Source: a bacterium (GTDB lineage: Bacteria > CSSED10-310 > JAJRTK01). From it: 9,732 bases of DNA. The DNA lies in the NCBI GenBank assembly GCA_024278345.1, contig JAJRTK010000148.1, positions 1-9,732 on the forward strand. Direction: 5' to 3'. This document shows, piece after piece, positions 1-6,601 of this stretch (within the stretch, counting starts at the first letter, position 1; the number at the start of each line of letters is the position of its first letter). Under the pieces are notes generated by a model. The model saw only the letters and a list, made by a program, of their open reading frames with translations. It had not been told where the DNA came from and searched no databases. The position numbers were made by a program, and so were the translations under genes.

Positions 1-126
1 CGGCCACGGTGCAGATTTCAGACGCCGCCCCAGGGCTTCCAGCCCTGGAACCCGGCGGAGGCTCTGCCTCCGGACCTCCGCTGGGAGCGCCGCTCCCAGA
101 CCCACGCCAGGGAGCCAGCTCCCTGG
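1..126 (+). repeat. Tandem multi-hairpin repeat element, copy 1
   Basis: Four GC-rich hairpins follow one another about every 26 bp. Hairpin 1 pairs 30-37 with 41-48 (CCAGGGCT/AGCCCTGG, loop TCC). Hairpin 2 pairs 56-62 with 66-72 (CGGAGGC/GCCTCCG, loop TCT). Hairpin 3 pairs 81-88 with 92-99 (CTGGGAGC/GCTCCCAG, loop GCC). Hairpin 4 pairs 107-114 with 119-126 (CCAGGGAG/CTCCCTGG, loop CCAG). The stems differ from unit to unit but every pair is Watson-Crick, and the linkers all resemble ACCC followed by a few bases. Positions 1-118 recur at 9615-9732 in the same orientation with three mismatches. The left boundary is unknown because the copy starts at the window edge. The element lies beyond the 3' end of the minus-strand acyl-CoA dehydrogenase gene. 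It has no convincing coding content. Confidence 0.9.
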
Positions 127-151
127 ACCCAATTTTTGTATTTTTTCTTCT
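107..151 (+). terminator. Candidate intrinsic terminator formed by hairpin 4 of the repeat
   Basis: The last hairpin of the element, an 8-bp perfect stem at 107-114/119-126, is followed after a short ACCCAA linker by two T-runs at about 131-146 (TTTTTGTATTTTTT). On the plus strand this resembles a Rho-independent terminator, which would serve a gene to the left of the window. The T-run begins about four bases after the stem, so the fit is good but not perfect. No gene inside the window would use it. Confidence 0.45.
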
Positions 152-211
152 GGTGGCCGAAACGATGACCAAGACCTCCGAGTCGGTTGAAAACCGCTTC
201 GAGGCAGCCTC

Positions 212-1909
212 TCAAGAAAGCTCGGCTACGGAGAGCGGCTCGTCCATGGCAAGGTGAGAAATCTCGTGGTGGGATTTTTTTGGAGGATCGAGCCTGATCC
301 CCGCGGCGGCGAGTCTTTTCGCCGCAAGGGCCGTTCGCCCATCATCCTCGTTTTCAATGGACCACTGGGCATGGCGAACCAGTAGCGCGAGCTGCATAGC
401 CCGGCCAAGAGCAAAGGCCAACTGGCGGGCACCCCTCTCCACGGAGGCACTGCCCAACGAGCTGGCGGCGGAGAACCATTCCTCCGCACGTTTCGCCCAA
501 TCCATGGCAACCCAAGCGGCATTCCCCAAGGCGGAGTGCGACGCCTGGCTCACAAGAGACCGGATTTCGCTCAGAAAAGGGATCAAAGCCTGTTCCTTAA
601 CAATGGCTCGAATCATGTCGAGAGCCAGAACATTCGTTGTTCCCTCCCAAATGGAAAAAACCTGTGCATCCCGGAGTAGCACGGGCAAACCTGTTTCTTC
701 CAGGTAGCCCGCGCCACCAAATGTTTCGAGGCACTCACTGGCCCCCGCCACGGCTTGCCGCCCGGTCAAAAGTTTGGCCACGGGCTGCAGCATGCGGAGA
801 ACCTTGCGTTTATCCTCTTCCAATGCGCCGATTTCATCGGCTCCCAACAATTCTGGAATTCTAAACGCCAGATGGAAGGCAGCTTCAAACTCCGTCTCCA
901 TCTCCGCCAACGTCTCGAGGTGAAGGGGTTGCTTGGCCAGCGTGTAGCCAAAAGCAAAACGCCGTCGGGCATAGTCCCGGCTCAACGCAATCCCTCTCCT
1001 GAGCGACGCCGTGGCACAAATGGAGTTCCAGGTTCTGGTGATATTCAAGAGCGGAGTGATATTTTTCACACCATTCTTGAGCTCGCCAATGGGTTCGGCC
1101 AAGGCGCCATCCAGATCCAGTTCCGCCGTGGGGAGCATCCGGGTGCCGAGCTTCTCCTTGAGGCGCCGTACAAGGATTCGATTCGGCGAGCCGTCGTTCA
1201 GAATTTTTTGCACAAGGAAAAGAGCGAGGCCTTTGCCTCCCGGCGGATTGCCATCCGGCCGGGCCAACGTCAACGCGACTTCAGAGGTCACGGCCGAAGT
1301 AAACCACTTGGTTCCATGGAGCCGCCACCCATCATTGGCGCGCCGGGCTGTGGTTTCAGAGAGTCCCACATCCGACCCGCCGGTCTTTTCGGTCATCCAC
1401 TGGCCGGCGGTCCAAGCGCGGGAAGGATCCCTTGAGAGCAGACGCGGAAGAATCCGTTCTTGAGTGTCTTCAAGGGCCGAAAGTGACAGGGTCTTGGCGG
1501 CGCCATCGGTCATGGCCAGGGGGCAAGTATAGGTATGAGAGGAACGGTCGAAAAGGTAGACTAGCGCAAACTGGTGAACCCGCGAATACCGGCCGTGGCG
1601 CTGCTCATAAGCCGTGGCCACCAAACCGTGCTTCACCGCGACCCGCGCAAACTCTTTCCATGCCTCCGGGAGCTTGATCTCGTCAATCCTACGTCCCCAA
1701 GGATCCCACTGCACGAGCTGTGGCTCCTCCTGGCGTGCTTCGTGACAAAGCTCCAGCAACGGGCCTCCAGCGAGTTCCCCCATTCTCTCCAAGCTGGGTA
1801 CGATATGAGAACGAACATAGTCGGGAATGACCCGGGCAAGGTAGCTCTGAAGAACGCGGTCTTCGAGATATTGGTTGCCAAGCCGTGGAGGATCCTGCAA
1901 AAAATCCAT
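212..1909 (-). CDS. AidB-like acyl-CoA dehydrogenase family protein
   Basis: This is a 565-residue flavoprotein of the acyl-CoA dehydrogenase superfamily, closest in pattern to the AidB branch (E. coli AidB is about 540 residues). Visible landmarks are WDPWGRRIDEI (68-78), which matches the AidB N-terminal domain; MTEKTGGSDVG (172-182), the branch-typical flavin-binding stretch; RLKEKLGTR (249-257); ETFGGAGYLEE (395-405); and FSIWEGTTNVLALD (418-431), whose Glu422 sits where acyl-CoA dehydrogenases carry the catalytic base. A C-terminal helical region follows to 565. In E. coli, AidB is induced by alkylation damage, binds DNA, and shows weak isovaleryl-CoA dehydrogenase activity. Other family members may simply oxidise acyl-CoAs, so the substrate is open. 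The start is firm: AGGAG lies 7 nt upstream, and a stop codon lies upstream in frame with no earlier ATG. The gene lies 160 bp downstream of recN on the same strand. Confidence 0.9.
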   Translation of the reverse strand: MDFLQDPPRLGNQYLEDRVLQSYLARVIPDYVRSHIVPSLERMGELAGGPLLELCHEARQEEPQLVQWDPWGRRIDEIKLPEAWKEFARVAVKHGLVATAYEQRHGRYSRVHQFALVYLFDRSSHTYTCPLAMTDGAAKTLSLSALEDTQERILPRLLSRDPSRAWTAGQWMTEKTGGSDVGLSETTARRANDGWRLHGTKWFTSAVTSEVALTLARPDGNPPGGKGLALFLVQKILNDGSPNRILVRRLKEKLGTRMLPTAELDLDGALAEPIGELKNGVKNITPLLNITRTWNSICATASLRRGIALSRDYARRRFAFGYTLAKQPLHLETLAEMETEFEAAFHLAFRIPELLGADEIGALEEDKRKVLRMLQPVAKLLTGRQAVAGASECLETFGGAGYLEETGLPVLLRDAQVFSIWEGTTNVLALDMIRAIVKEQALIPFLSEIRSLVSQASHSALGNAAWVAMDWAKRAEEWFSAASSLGSASVERGARQLAFALGRAMQLALLVRHAQWSIENEDDGRTALAAKRLAAAGIRLDPPKKSHHEISHLAMDEPLSVAELS

Positions 1910-1916
1910 CTTTCGA

Positions 1917-1921
1917 CTCCT
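1917..1921 (-). promoter_or_regulatory. Ribosome binding site of the acyl-CoA dehydrogenase gene
   Basis: On the minus strand, AGGAG is separated by 7 nt from the ATG at 1907-1909. This fixes the start, and it shows that the gene has its own translation initiation rather than depending on recN upstream. Confidence 0.75.
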
Positions 1922-2069
1922 CTTCTCAGGTGGAAGGACGACTTCCAGCCCAACTCCTCGCCGACTTGGGCTCGGACTTCACATCCATCATGCACCATGA
2001 ATCGCCCCAAGCCAAACGCCAGCCAACCGCGGCTCCCCAAGAAAGACTCGCGGCCAAGAACCCGTGCGA

Positions 2070-3794
2070 TCATGCCCCATCCATCTCTTCCCGGGGGAGA
2101 ACGGAATTTTGAACCCGGGGGGAGGTGCCAAGGAGCTCCCGGGCGAGCTGCAGGGTGCTGTCGGTGATGACGCGCCCGCCCAGCAATCGGGCGAGCTCCC
2201 GCTCCCTCCCGGCCCCGGTCACTTCTTTGGCCCGGGTCAAGGTGCGGCCGCCGAGGACCCGTTTCTCTACAACGACATGCCGTTCTCCCAGACTGGCGAT
2301 CTGGGGCAAATGGGTGATGCAGAGGATCTGGCGCTTGTCCGACAAGCGCAGGAGCTTTTCTCCCACGGTCCTGGCAACCCCTCCTCCGACGCCAGCATCA
2401 ACTTCGTCAAAGACCAAGCACGAAACCTCATCGACTTCGCTCATCAGGCTCTTGAGGGCTAACAGAACGCGGGAAATCTCGCCGCCGGACGCGATTTTGC
2501 TCAGGGGCTTGAGATCTTCTCCGGGGTTCGGGGAGATCAGGAATTCTATTCGTTCAAGGCCCTGTTCTCCGACTCCATCGCGGACTCGTTCCTGGGGAAT
2601 CGCCTCGATCCGAACATCGAAGCGAGTGCGAGCCATGGCGAGCTGGGCAAGCTCGGCCTCCACGGCCCCCCTCAGTTTCGCGGCAGCCCGCCTCCTCTGC
2701 GCGGAGAGCTTTTCCGCCGCGGATCGATAGACCGCTCGGGCGCCTTCCAGTTTTCTCGCCAGATCTTCCTTCGACAGAGCGCTCTCTTGGAGCTCCTCTC
2801 GCTCGGCCCTGGCAGATGCGAGATAACTCAGAAGCTCGGCATCGGTATCGCCATATTTCCTCCGCATTCTACGGATCAGAGTCAGCCGTTCGTCGAGATC
2901 CACCAGCTCGTCGGGATCGTATTCCGCTTCCGCCCCCAGGTCCCGAAGCCTTTCGCTGATATCCTCCAGCTCGACACGCACTTGAACGAGCCGCCCCACC
3001 AGCTCTCCAAACCGCACATCGGCTCCGGACAACCTGTCCAACTGTTGTTCCAGGAAACTCAGTTCTGAAATGAGGCAGTCTTCATTATCGTACAGAGTTT
3101 CGAAGCCGGCCCGGCATCCGGCCTGGATTTCCTCTGAACTCTGCAACAGCCCGCTCCGTTGTTCCAACCGCTCGGTTTCTCCTTCTTCCAGGGCCAGTGA
3201 CTCCAGCTCGGCAATCTGGTGCTCCAGCACATCGAGCCGCCGGAGCCGCTCGCGCTCGCCATTTTCCTGAGAACGGAGAGCCCGGGCGGCCAAAACTAGT
3301 ACCCGGTGGTTCCGGGCAACCGTTCTTCGTTGGCCCATGAGCTTGGCGAATCCATCGAGAAAATCAATATGCAAATCGGAGCTCAATAGGCTCTGTTGCT
3401 GGTGTTGTCCAACGATTTCCACCAGGTGCCGGCCGACGTGGGAGAGAACCGCTTGGGTCACCAATCGCCCATCCACGTAGCACCGGTTGGCTCGCCGGCG
3501 ACCGATGACCCGCCGCAACAGGAGTTCGTCGCCAATCCTTTCGACTCCCTCCACCTGGCTAAGCCTTTTTTTCGTCGCCGGCTCCAGCCGAAACAGTGCT
3601 TCGACCTCCGACTCTTCTTCCCCGGTCCGCACGTATTCACTCAAAGCCCGGCCTCCCACAACGAGGTGGAGGGCACGAACGAGAACCGATTTTCCGGCTC
3701 CTGTTTCACCGGAGAAGATGTTCAAACCCGGTCTCAGCTCGACGCTAAGCTCTGCGATGGTAGCCAGATTCCGGACTCTTAGAAAGCTCAACAT
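2070..3794 (-). CDS. recN: DNA repair protein RecN
   Basis: RecN is an SMC-like ATPase that binds DNA ends and holds DNA together during recombinational repair of double-strand breaks. At 574 residues it matches the usual family length (about 550-575). The N-terminal ATPase half opens with LRVRNLATI and carries Walker A GETGAGKS (29-36) and a GQHQQQSLL loop (129-137). A charged helical region of about 150-390 forms the short coiled-coil arm. The C-terminal half has the ABC signature ASGGEISR (435-442), Walker B CLVFDEVDAGVGG (459-471) and the ITHLPQIA switch with His495. All key residues are intact. The start matches the usual family N-terminus (ML..L.V.NLA), although no strong Shine-Dalgarno sequence precedes it. 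The gene lies between yajQ (332 bp upstream) and the AidB-like gene (160 bp downstream). recN is often SOS-controlled, but I see no recognisable LexA box upstream. Confidence 0.97.
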   Translation of the reverse strand: MLSFLRVRNLATIAELSVELRPGLNIFSGETGAGKSVLVRALHLVVGGRALSEYVRTGEEESEVEALFRLEPATKKRLSQVEGVERIGDELLLRRVIGRRRANRCYVDGRLVTQAVLSHVGRHLVEIVGQHQQQSLLSSDLHIDFLDGFAKLMGQRRTVARNHRVLVLAARALRSQENGERERLRRLDVLEHQIAELESLALEEGETERLEQRSGLLQSSEEIQAGCRAGFETLYDNEDCLISELSFLEQQLDRLSGADVRFGELVGRLVQVRVELEDISERLRDLGAEAEYDPDELVDLDERLTLIRRMRRKYGDTDAELLSYLASARAEREELQESALSKEDLARKLEGARAVYRSAAEKLSAQRRRAAAKLRGAVEAELAQLAMARTRFDVRIEAIPQERVRDGVGEQGLERIEFLISPNPGEDLKPLSKIASGGEISRVLLALKSLMSEVDEVSCLVFDEVDAGVGGGVARTVGEKLLRLSDKRQILCITHLPQIASLGERHVVVEKRVLGGRTLTRAKEVTGAGRERELARLLGGRVITDSTLQLARELLGTSPRVQNSVLPREEMDGA

Positions 3795-3830
3795 ATCAAC
3801 CCAAGCCCCGTTGGTCTCGAATGATCGCCC

Positions 3831-3848
3831 CGCCGCCAGGAAGCGGCG
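3831..3848 (-). other. GC-rich hairpin in the recN leader
   Basis: A 6-bp perfect stem (CGCCGC/GCGGCG) with a 6-nt loop lies 37 to 54 nt upstream of the recN start. No T-run follows it on the minus strand, so it is not a standard terminator. It could be a leader structure or chance in GC-rich DNA. Confidence 0.35.
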
Positions 3849-3996
3849 CGAAGGTATGCCTTACAATTGCCTGCTTCTTCCTATATGGCATTCCGAGAGA
3901 AAAAAAGCAAGGGCTCTAGAAGATCAACGAAGGGGTGGAAATCAGGGGCTGAGGCCCTCCTACAAACCCGCCATCGACCGAGGCGTGGAATCAAGG

Positions 3997-4017
3997 CCAT
4001 GGGTATCGGGCCCATGG
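3997..4017 (-). other. CCATGGG/CCCATGG hairpin downstream of yajQ
   Basis: A perfect 7-bp inverted repeat with a 7-nt loop lies about 110 bp beyond the yajQ stop codon. It could help define the yajQ mRNA 3' end, but no T-run follows on the minus strand, so Rho-independent termination is not supported. Confidence 0.35.
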
Positions 4018-4126
4018 GGAGAGAGGAGGCGGACAGCGCGCAACGGACGTGAGCGATGGGAGCGGAGTACAACCCAAAGGAAGATGGGAGACAAACGTTT
4101 GGGGAGTTGTGCATTCAGACCCGGCG

Positions 4127-4624
4127 TCAATTCCGGTAATTGGTGAACTGCATGTGAATCCCGAGGTCCGAATCTTTGATGGCGCGAATGGCATCCTGCA
4201 AATCATCCCGTTTCTTGCCCGAAACCCGGACGGAATCTTCAAGAATCTGGGCCTGTAGCTTGAGCTTGAGCTTTTTTATCAACTTGACGATTTCCTTTGC
4301 TTTTTCCATGGGAATTCCTCGTTGCATGGAGATGCGTTGCCGGACGCGGCCGCCAGCAGCTCTCTCGGCGTCACCGCGAGTCATGGCCTCCAAGGGGACT
4401 TTGCGGCGGGCCAGCTTTGTGGCCAGGATCTCATCCACGGCACGGAGCTTCACTTCGTCCGGTGCCACAAGGACCAGGGCATCGGGCTCGATCTGGATCT
4501 CGCAACCGGTCCCCTTGAGGTCGAAGCGAGTCCGCAACTCATGGGTCGCTTGGTTGACGGCATTCTTGACCTCCTGGTCATCGATACGCGAAACAACGTC
4601 GAAACTGGATTGTTTTTTTGCCAT
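4127..4624 (-). CDS. yajQ: YajQ family (DUF520) nucleotide-binding protein
   Basis: This small cytosolic protein of 165 residues fits the YajQ family (about 160-165). The landmarks are the N-terminal SFDVVSRID (7-15) followed by EVKNAVNQA (18-26), RFDLKGT (33-39), EKAKEIVKLIKKLKLKLQAQ (107-126), VSGKKRDDLQ (134-143) and the C-terminal HMQFTNYR (157-164). Family members have two ferredoxin-like domains and bind nucleotides. Some, such as the Xanthomonas homologue, act as cyclic di-GMP effectors, but the role in this organism is unknown. I placed the start at 4624, not at the upstream in-frame ATG at 4720. The downstream start has AGGAG 7 nt ahead and gives the family-typical N-terminus, while the 32 extra residues look untranslated. 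The gene is first in the minus-strand block and divergent from the nucleoside transporter. Confidence 0.95.
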   Translation of the reverse strand: MAKKQSSFDVVSRIDDQEVKNAVNQATHELRTRFDLKGTGCEIQIEPDALVLVAPDEVKLRAVDEILATKLARRKVPLEAMTRGDAERAAGGRVRQRISMQRGIPMEKAKEIVKLIKKLKLKLQAQILEDSVRVSGKKRDDLQDAIRAIKDSDLGIHMQFTNYRN

Positions 4625-4631
4625 TTTCTGA

Positions 4632-4636
4632 CTCCT
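4632..4636 (-). promoter_or_regulatory. Ribosome binding site that decides the yajQ start
   Basis: On the minus strand, AGGAG lies 7 nt before the ATG at 4622-4624. The upstream in-frame ATG at 4718-4720 has no comparable site, so the shorter protein is preferred. Confidence 0.75.
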
Positions 4637-4907
4637 GCAAGGGTTTGAAAAGCGTGGAAAACAAGAGAACGGTGGCGAGGCCCAGGCCGAATCACGCCGA
4701 AAGAACGAAACGAGTCCCATGAGCGCTCACTACACGGTTTCTCACCAAACTGCTATAGGGAGAAGGTCACTCTTGCGCCCATGAGCCCCACTTGAGCTTG
4801 AGACGATTTACTCCATTCAACGGATCGTTCGTCAACTGTTGGGCAAAAACTGGCTCATGCTCCCCTAATTTTCCACAGACTCAGGCCGCGCTGCACCAGA
4901 TCGCATG

Positions 4908-4930
4908 CCGTTGGCACGTGAACGGTTTTT
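4908..4930 (+). terminator. Weak terminator-like hairpin in the transporter leader
   Basis: CCGTT (4908-4912) pairs with AACGG (4921-4925) across an 8-nt loop containing CACGTG, and five T's follow directly. The stem is short. It lies about 55 nt before the transporter start, so it could attenuate the operon's leader transcript or be chance. Confidence 0.25.
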
Positions 4931-4976
4931 CTGCACCTTTGTTGGGAAAGGCGGCCCAAAGTAGATTCCAGACGTT

Positions 4977-4981
4977 GGAGG
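4977..4981 (+). promoter_or_regulatory. Ribosome binding site that decides the transporter start
   Basis: GGAGG lies 5 nt before the ATG at 4987. That ATG opens a normal signal-like N-terminus, whereas the upstream ATG at 4792 has no such site. Confidence 0.7.
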
Positions 4982-4986
4982 TACCC

Positions 4987-6573
4987 ATGCGGACGCTGTG
5001 GTCTTTGTTAATGCGGCGATTGTGCCCCCTTGCAGCCCTGTTGGTGGCCGCGCAGATCTTTGCCCTCTCAGCTTGGTCCCAACCGCCCGAAAAGGTGACG
5101 CCGGTTGCCGAGACGAGTGGCACCGAGGTCCTGGAAAAAGCTGACCGGCTTCCTGGCCCGCCGACCCACGGCGCAAACGAAGCAGCACCGCTGGAGGTAA
5201 GTGCTCCCGAGGAGGCCCCGAAAACGTCGGCGAATTCGGAGGGTAGTTCCCAGTCGTCTTCGGCTGAAAGTGTTGACGCTTCCCCCCCGCGAGACGCGGC
5301 GGAGGCCATGGCCAAGCTGCGCTTGAACGCGAAGCCCACAACGCTTCTTGATCGGCTGATGTCCCTGTTGGGTCTAGTGGCCATGGTGGCCATTGCGTGG
5401 CTGCTTTCCGCCAATCGAAGCCGGGTCGATCTGCGGCTAGTGGTTGTGGGAGTCAGTCTCCAACTGGTCTTTGGGATCCTTGTGCTGAAGACGGCTCCGG
5501 GAGAATGGCTCTTTTCCCAGCTCAATACTTTGTTTACGGCGATTTTGGGATTCACTGACACCGGAGCCGAGTTCATCTTTGGAGAGACATTCGGCGATCA
5601 TTTTTTTGCCTTTAAGGTGCTCCCGACAATCATCTTTTTCTCTTCCTTGATGACACTCCTTTATCACGTGGGCGTCATGCAGCATCTTGTGAACTTCATG
5701 GCTGTCGTCATGCAGAAGACGATGGGAACGTCCGGCTCGGAGTCCCTGTCGGCGGCGGCGAACATTTTCGTGGGCCAGACGGAAGCGCCCCTGGTGGTGA
5801 AACCATACGTGGCCACGATGACGAACTCTGAACTCATGGCCATCATGACCGGTGGGTTCGCGACAGTCGCGGGCGGGGTTTTGGCTGCTTACGTGGGCAT
5901 GCTTCAGGACTTTTTCCCTGATATCGCGGGGCATCTGCTGGCGGCGAGCGTCATGAGCGCGCCGGCCGCCCTTGTCATTGCAAAAGTGATGCTGCCGGAA
6001 ACGGAACAGTCCCTGACGAGGGGAGATGTGAAAATGAACATCGAGCGGCCGGACGTCAATGTCATCGATGCTGCGGCTAGGGGCGCTGGAGAGGGAATGA
6101 CCCTGGCCCTCAACGTGGGCGCCATACTCCTGGCTTTTCTGGCTCTGGTGGCCATGGCCAACTGGATTCTTGGTGGACTGGGGGCTTTCGTTGGCTGGGA
6201 GAACCTCAGCTTGGAGTTGATTTTCGGATATCTATTCTGGCCCGTGGCCTGGATCATGGGAATACCCGCCAGCGATTGCATGGTCGCCGGACGCCTCTTG
6301 GGGGAAAAGATGGTGCTCAACGAGTTCGTCGCGTACCTGGACTTGGCCCATCTGCTCCGCACCGGCGGCGAGCTCTCCTATCGGTCGGTGGTGATTTTGA
6401 CGTATGCTCTTTGTGGATTCGCCAATTTTGGTTCCATTGCGATCCAGCTCGGCGGAATCGGGGGCATCGCGCCATCACGGCGCCACGACCTTGCCAGGCT
6501 GGGGCTGCGGGCCATGATCGGGGGCACCATCGCCGCATTCATGACGGCCACTGTTGCCGGGCTCCTGATATGA
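4987..6573 (+). CDS. Concentrative nucleoside transporter (CNT/NupC family) with N-terminal extension
   Basis: This inner-membrane symporter imports nucleosides using a sodium or proton gradient. The protein has 528 residues; bacterial CNTs usually have about 400-425. The conserved core spans roughly 175-528: ESLSAAANIFVGQTEAPLVV (252-271) with the family's GQTEAP nucleoside-binding motif, GFANFGSIAIQLGG (477-490) followed by GIGGIAPSRR (490-499), and a final transmembrane helix at 509-528. Predicted helices before the core lie at about 123-141 and 149-168. The extra length is N-terminal: a signal-like segment (basic MRTLWSLLMRR, then a hydrophobic stretch to about 29) and an 80-90 residue Pro/Ala/Ser/Glu-rich, low-complexity stretch (33-115), probably periplasmic. 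It begins a likely three-gene operon, with 28 bp to the next gene. Which ion and which nucleosides it uses cannot be told here. Confidence 0.92.
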   Translation: MRTLWSLLMRRLCPLAALLVAAQIFALSAWSQPPEKVTPVAETSGTEVLEKADRLPGPPTHGANEAAPLEVSAPEEAPKTSANSEGSSQSSSAESVDASPPRDAAEAMAKLRLNAKPTTLLDRLMSLLGLVAMVAIAWLLSANRSRVDLRLVVVGVSLQLVFGILVLKTAPGEWLFSQLNTLFTAILGFTDTGAEFIFGETFGDHFFAFKVLPTIIFFSSLMTLLYHVGVMQHLVNFMAVVMQKTMGTSGSESLSAAANIFVGQTEAPLVVKPYVATMTNSELMAIMTGGFATVAGGVLAAYVGMLQDFFPDIAGHLLAASVMSAPAALVIAKVMLPETEQSLTRGDVKMNIERPDVNVIDAAARGAGEGMTLALNVGAILLAFLALVAMANWILGGLGAFVGWENLSLELIFGYLFWPVAWIMGIPASDCMVAGRLLGEKMVLNEFVAYLDLAHLLRTGGELSYRSVVILTYALCGFANFGSIAIQLGGIGGIAPSRRHDLARLGLRAMIGGTIAAFMTATVAGLLI

Positions 6574-6586
6574 GCCGATTGCAAAA

Positions 6587-6594
6587 AAGGAGGT
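6587..6594 (+). promoter_or_regulatory. Near-perfect Shine-Dalgarno sequence for the beta-helix gene
   Basis: AAGGAGGT lies 7 nt before the ATG at 6602, in the 28-bp gap after the transporter stop codon. It is the strongest ribosome binding site in the window. It is the main argument for a start at 6602, although the first 68 codons do not look like an ordinary signal peptide. Confidence 0.8.
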
Positions 6595-6601
6595 ATTTCC
6601 C

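Larger units (their letters stand above)
3795..4126. other. Intergenic region between yajQ and recN, no gene seen
   Basis: These 332 bp separate two minus-strand genes. Short frames on both strands have no ribosome binding site and no recognisable protein. Two perfect hairpins are present: 3831-3836/3843-3848 (CGCCGC/GCGGCG) and 3997-4003/4011-4017 (CCATGGG/CCCATGG). On the minus strand a run of seven T's (plus-strand A-run at about 3900-3906) has no good stem in front of it. The region should hold the recN promoter, but I could not pick out a convincing -35/-10 pair or LexA site. Confidence 0.6.
4625..4986. other. Divergent intergenic region between yajQ and the nucleoside transporter gene
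   Basis: This 362-bp region must carry promoters for both directions, but no -35/-10 pair stands out. A plus-strand reading frame runs through its right part from ATG 4792, but it adds 65 residues unlike any CNT protein and lacks a ribosome binding site. One small hairpin followed by T's lies at 4908-4930. No RNA gene was recognised. Confidence 0.6.

Noticed and set aside
1-126. CRISPR array
   Set aside because: The units are about 26 bp apart but are not identical repeats. Each is self-complementary, no unique spacers separate them, and no cas gene is present.
9-257. Plus-strand frame through repeat copy 1
   Set aside because: It translates the GC-rich hairpins and runs antisense into the end of the acyl-CoA dehydrogenase gene. 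It has no ribosome binding site or recognisable protein.
1633-2073. 146-codon minus-strand frame whose ATG overlaps the recN stop codon (ATGA)
   Set aside because: Most of it lies out of frame within the well-supported acyl-CoA dehydrogenase gene. It has no ribosome binding site and resembles no known protein.
4625-4720. In-frame upstream extension of yajQ by 32 residues
   Set aside because: The extra residues do not match the family, and the downstream ATG has a good ribosome binding site.
4753-4763. CTATAGGGAGA, identical to the 3' part of the phage T7 promoter
   Set aside because: The upstream half that determines T7 polymerase recognition does not match, and no phage genes are present. 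An 11-base match is best explained by chance.
4792-4986. In-frame upstream extension of the nucleoside transporter by 65 residues
   Set aside because: There is no ribosome binding site at 4792, and the extension would place the signal-like segment internally. The ATG at 4987 with GGAGG is better.
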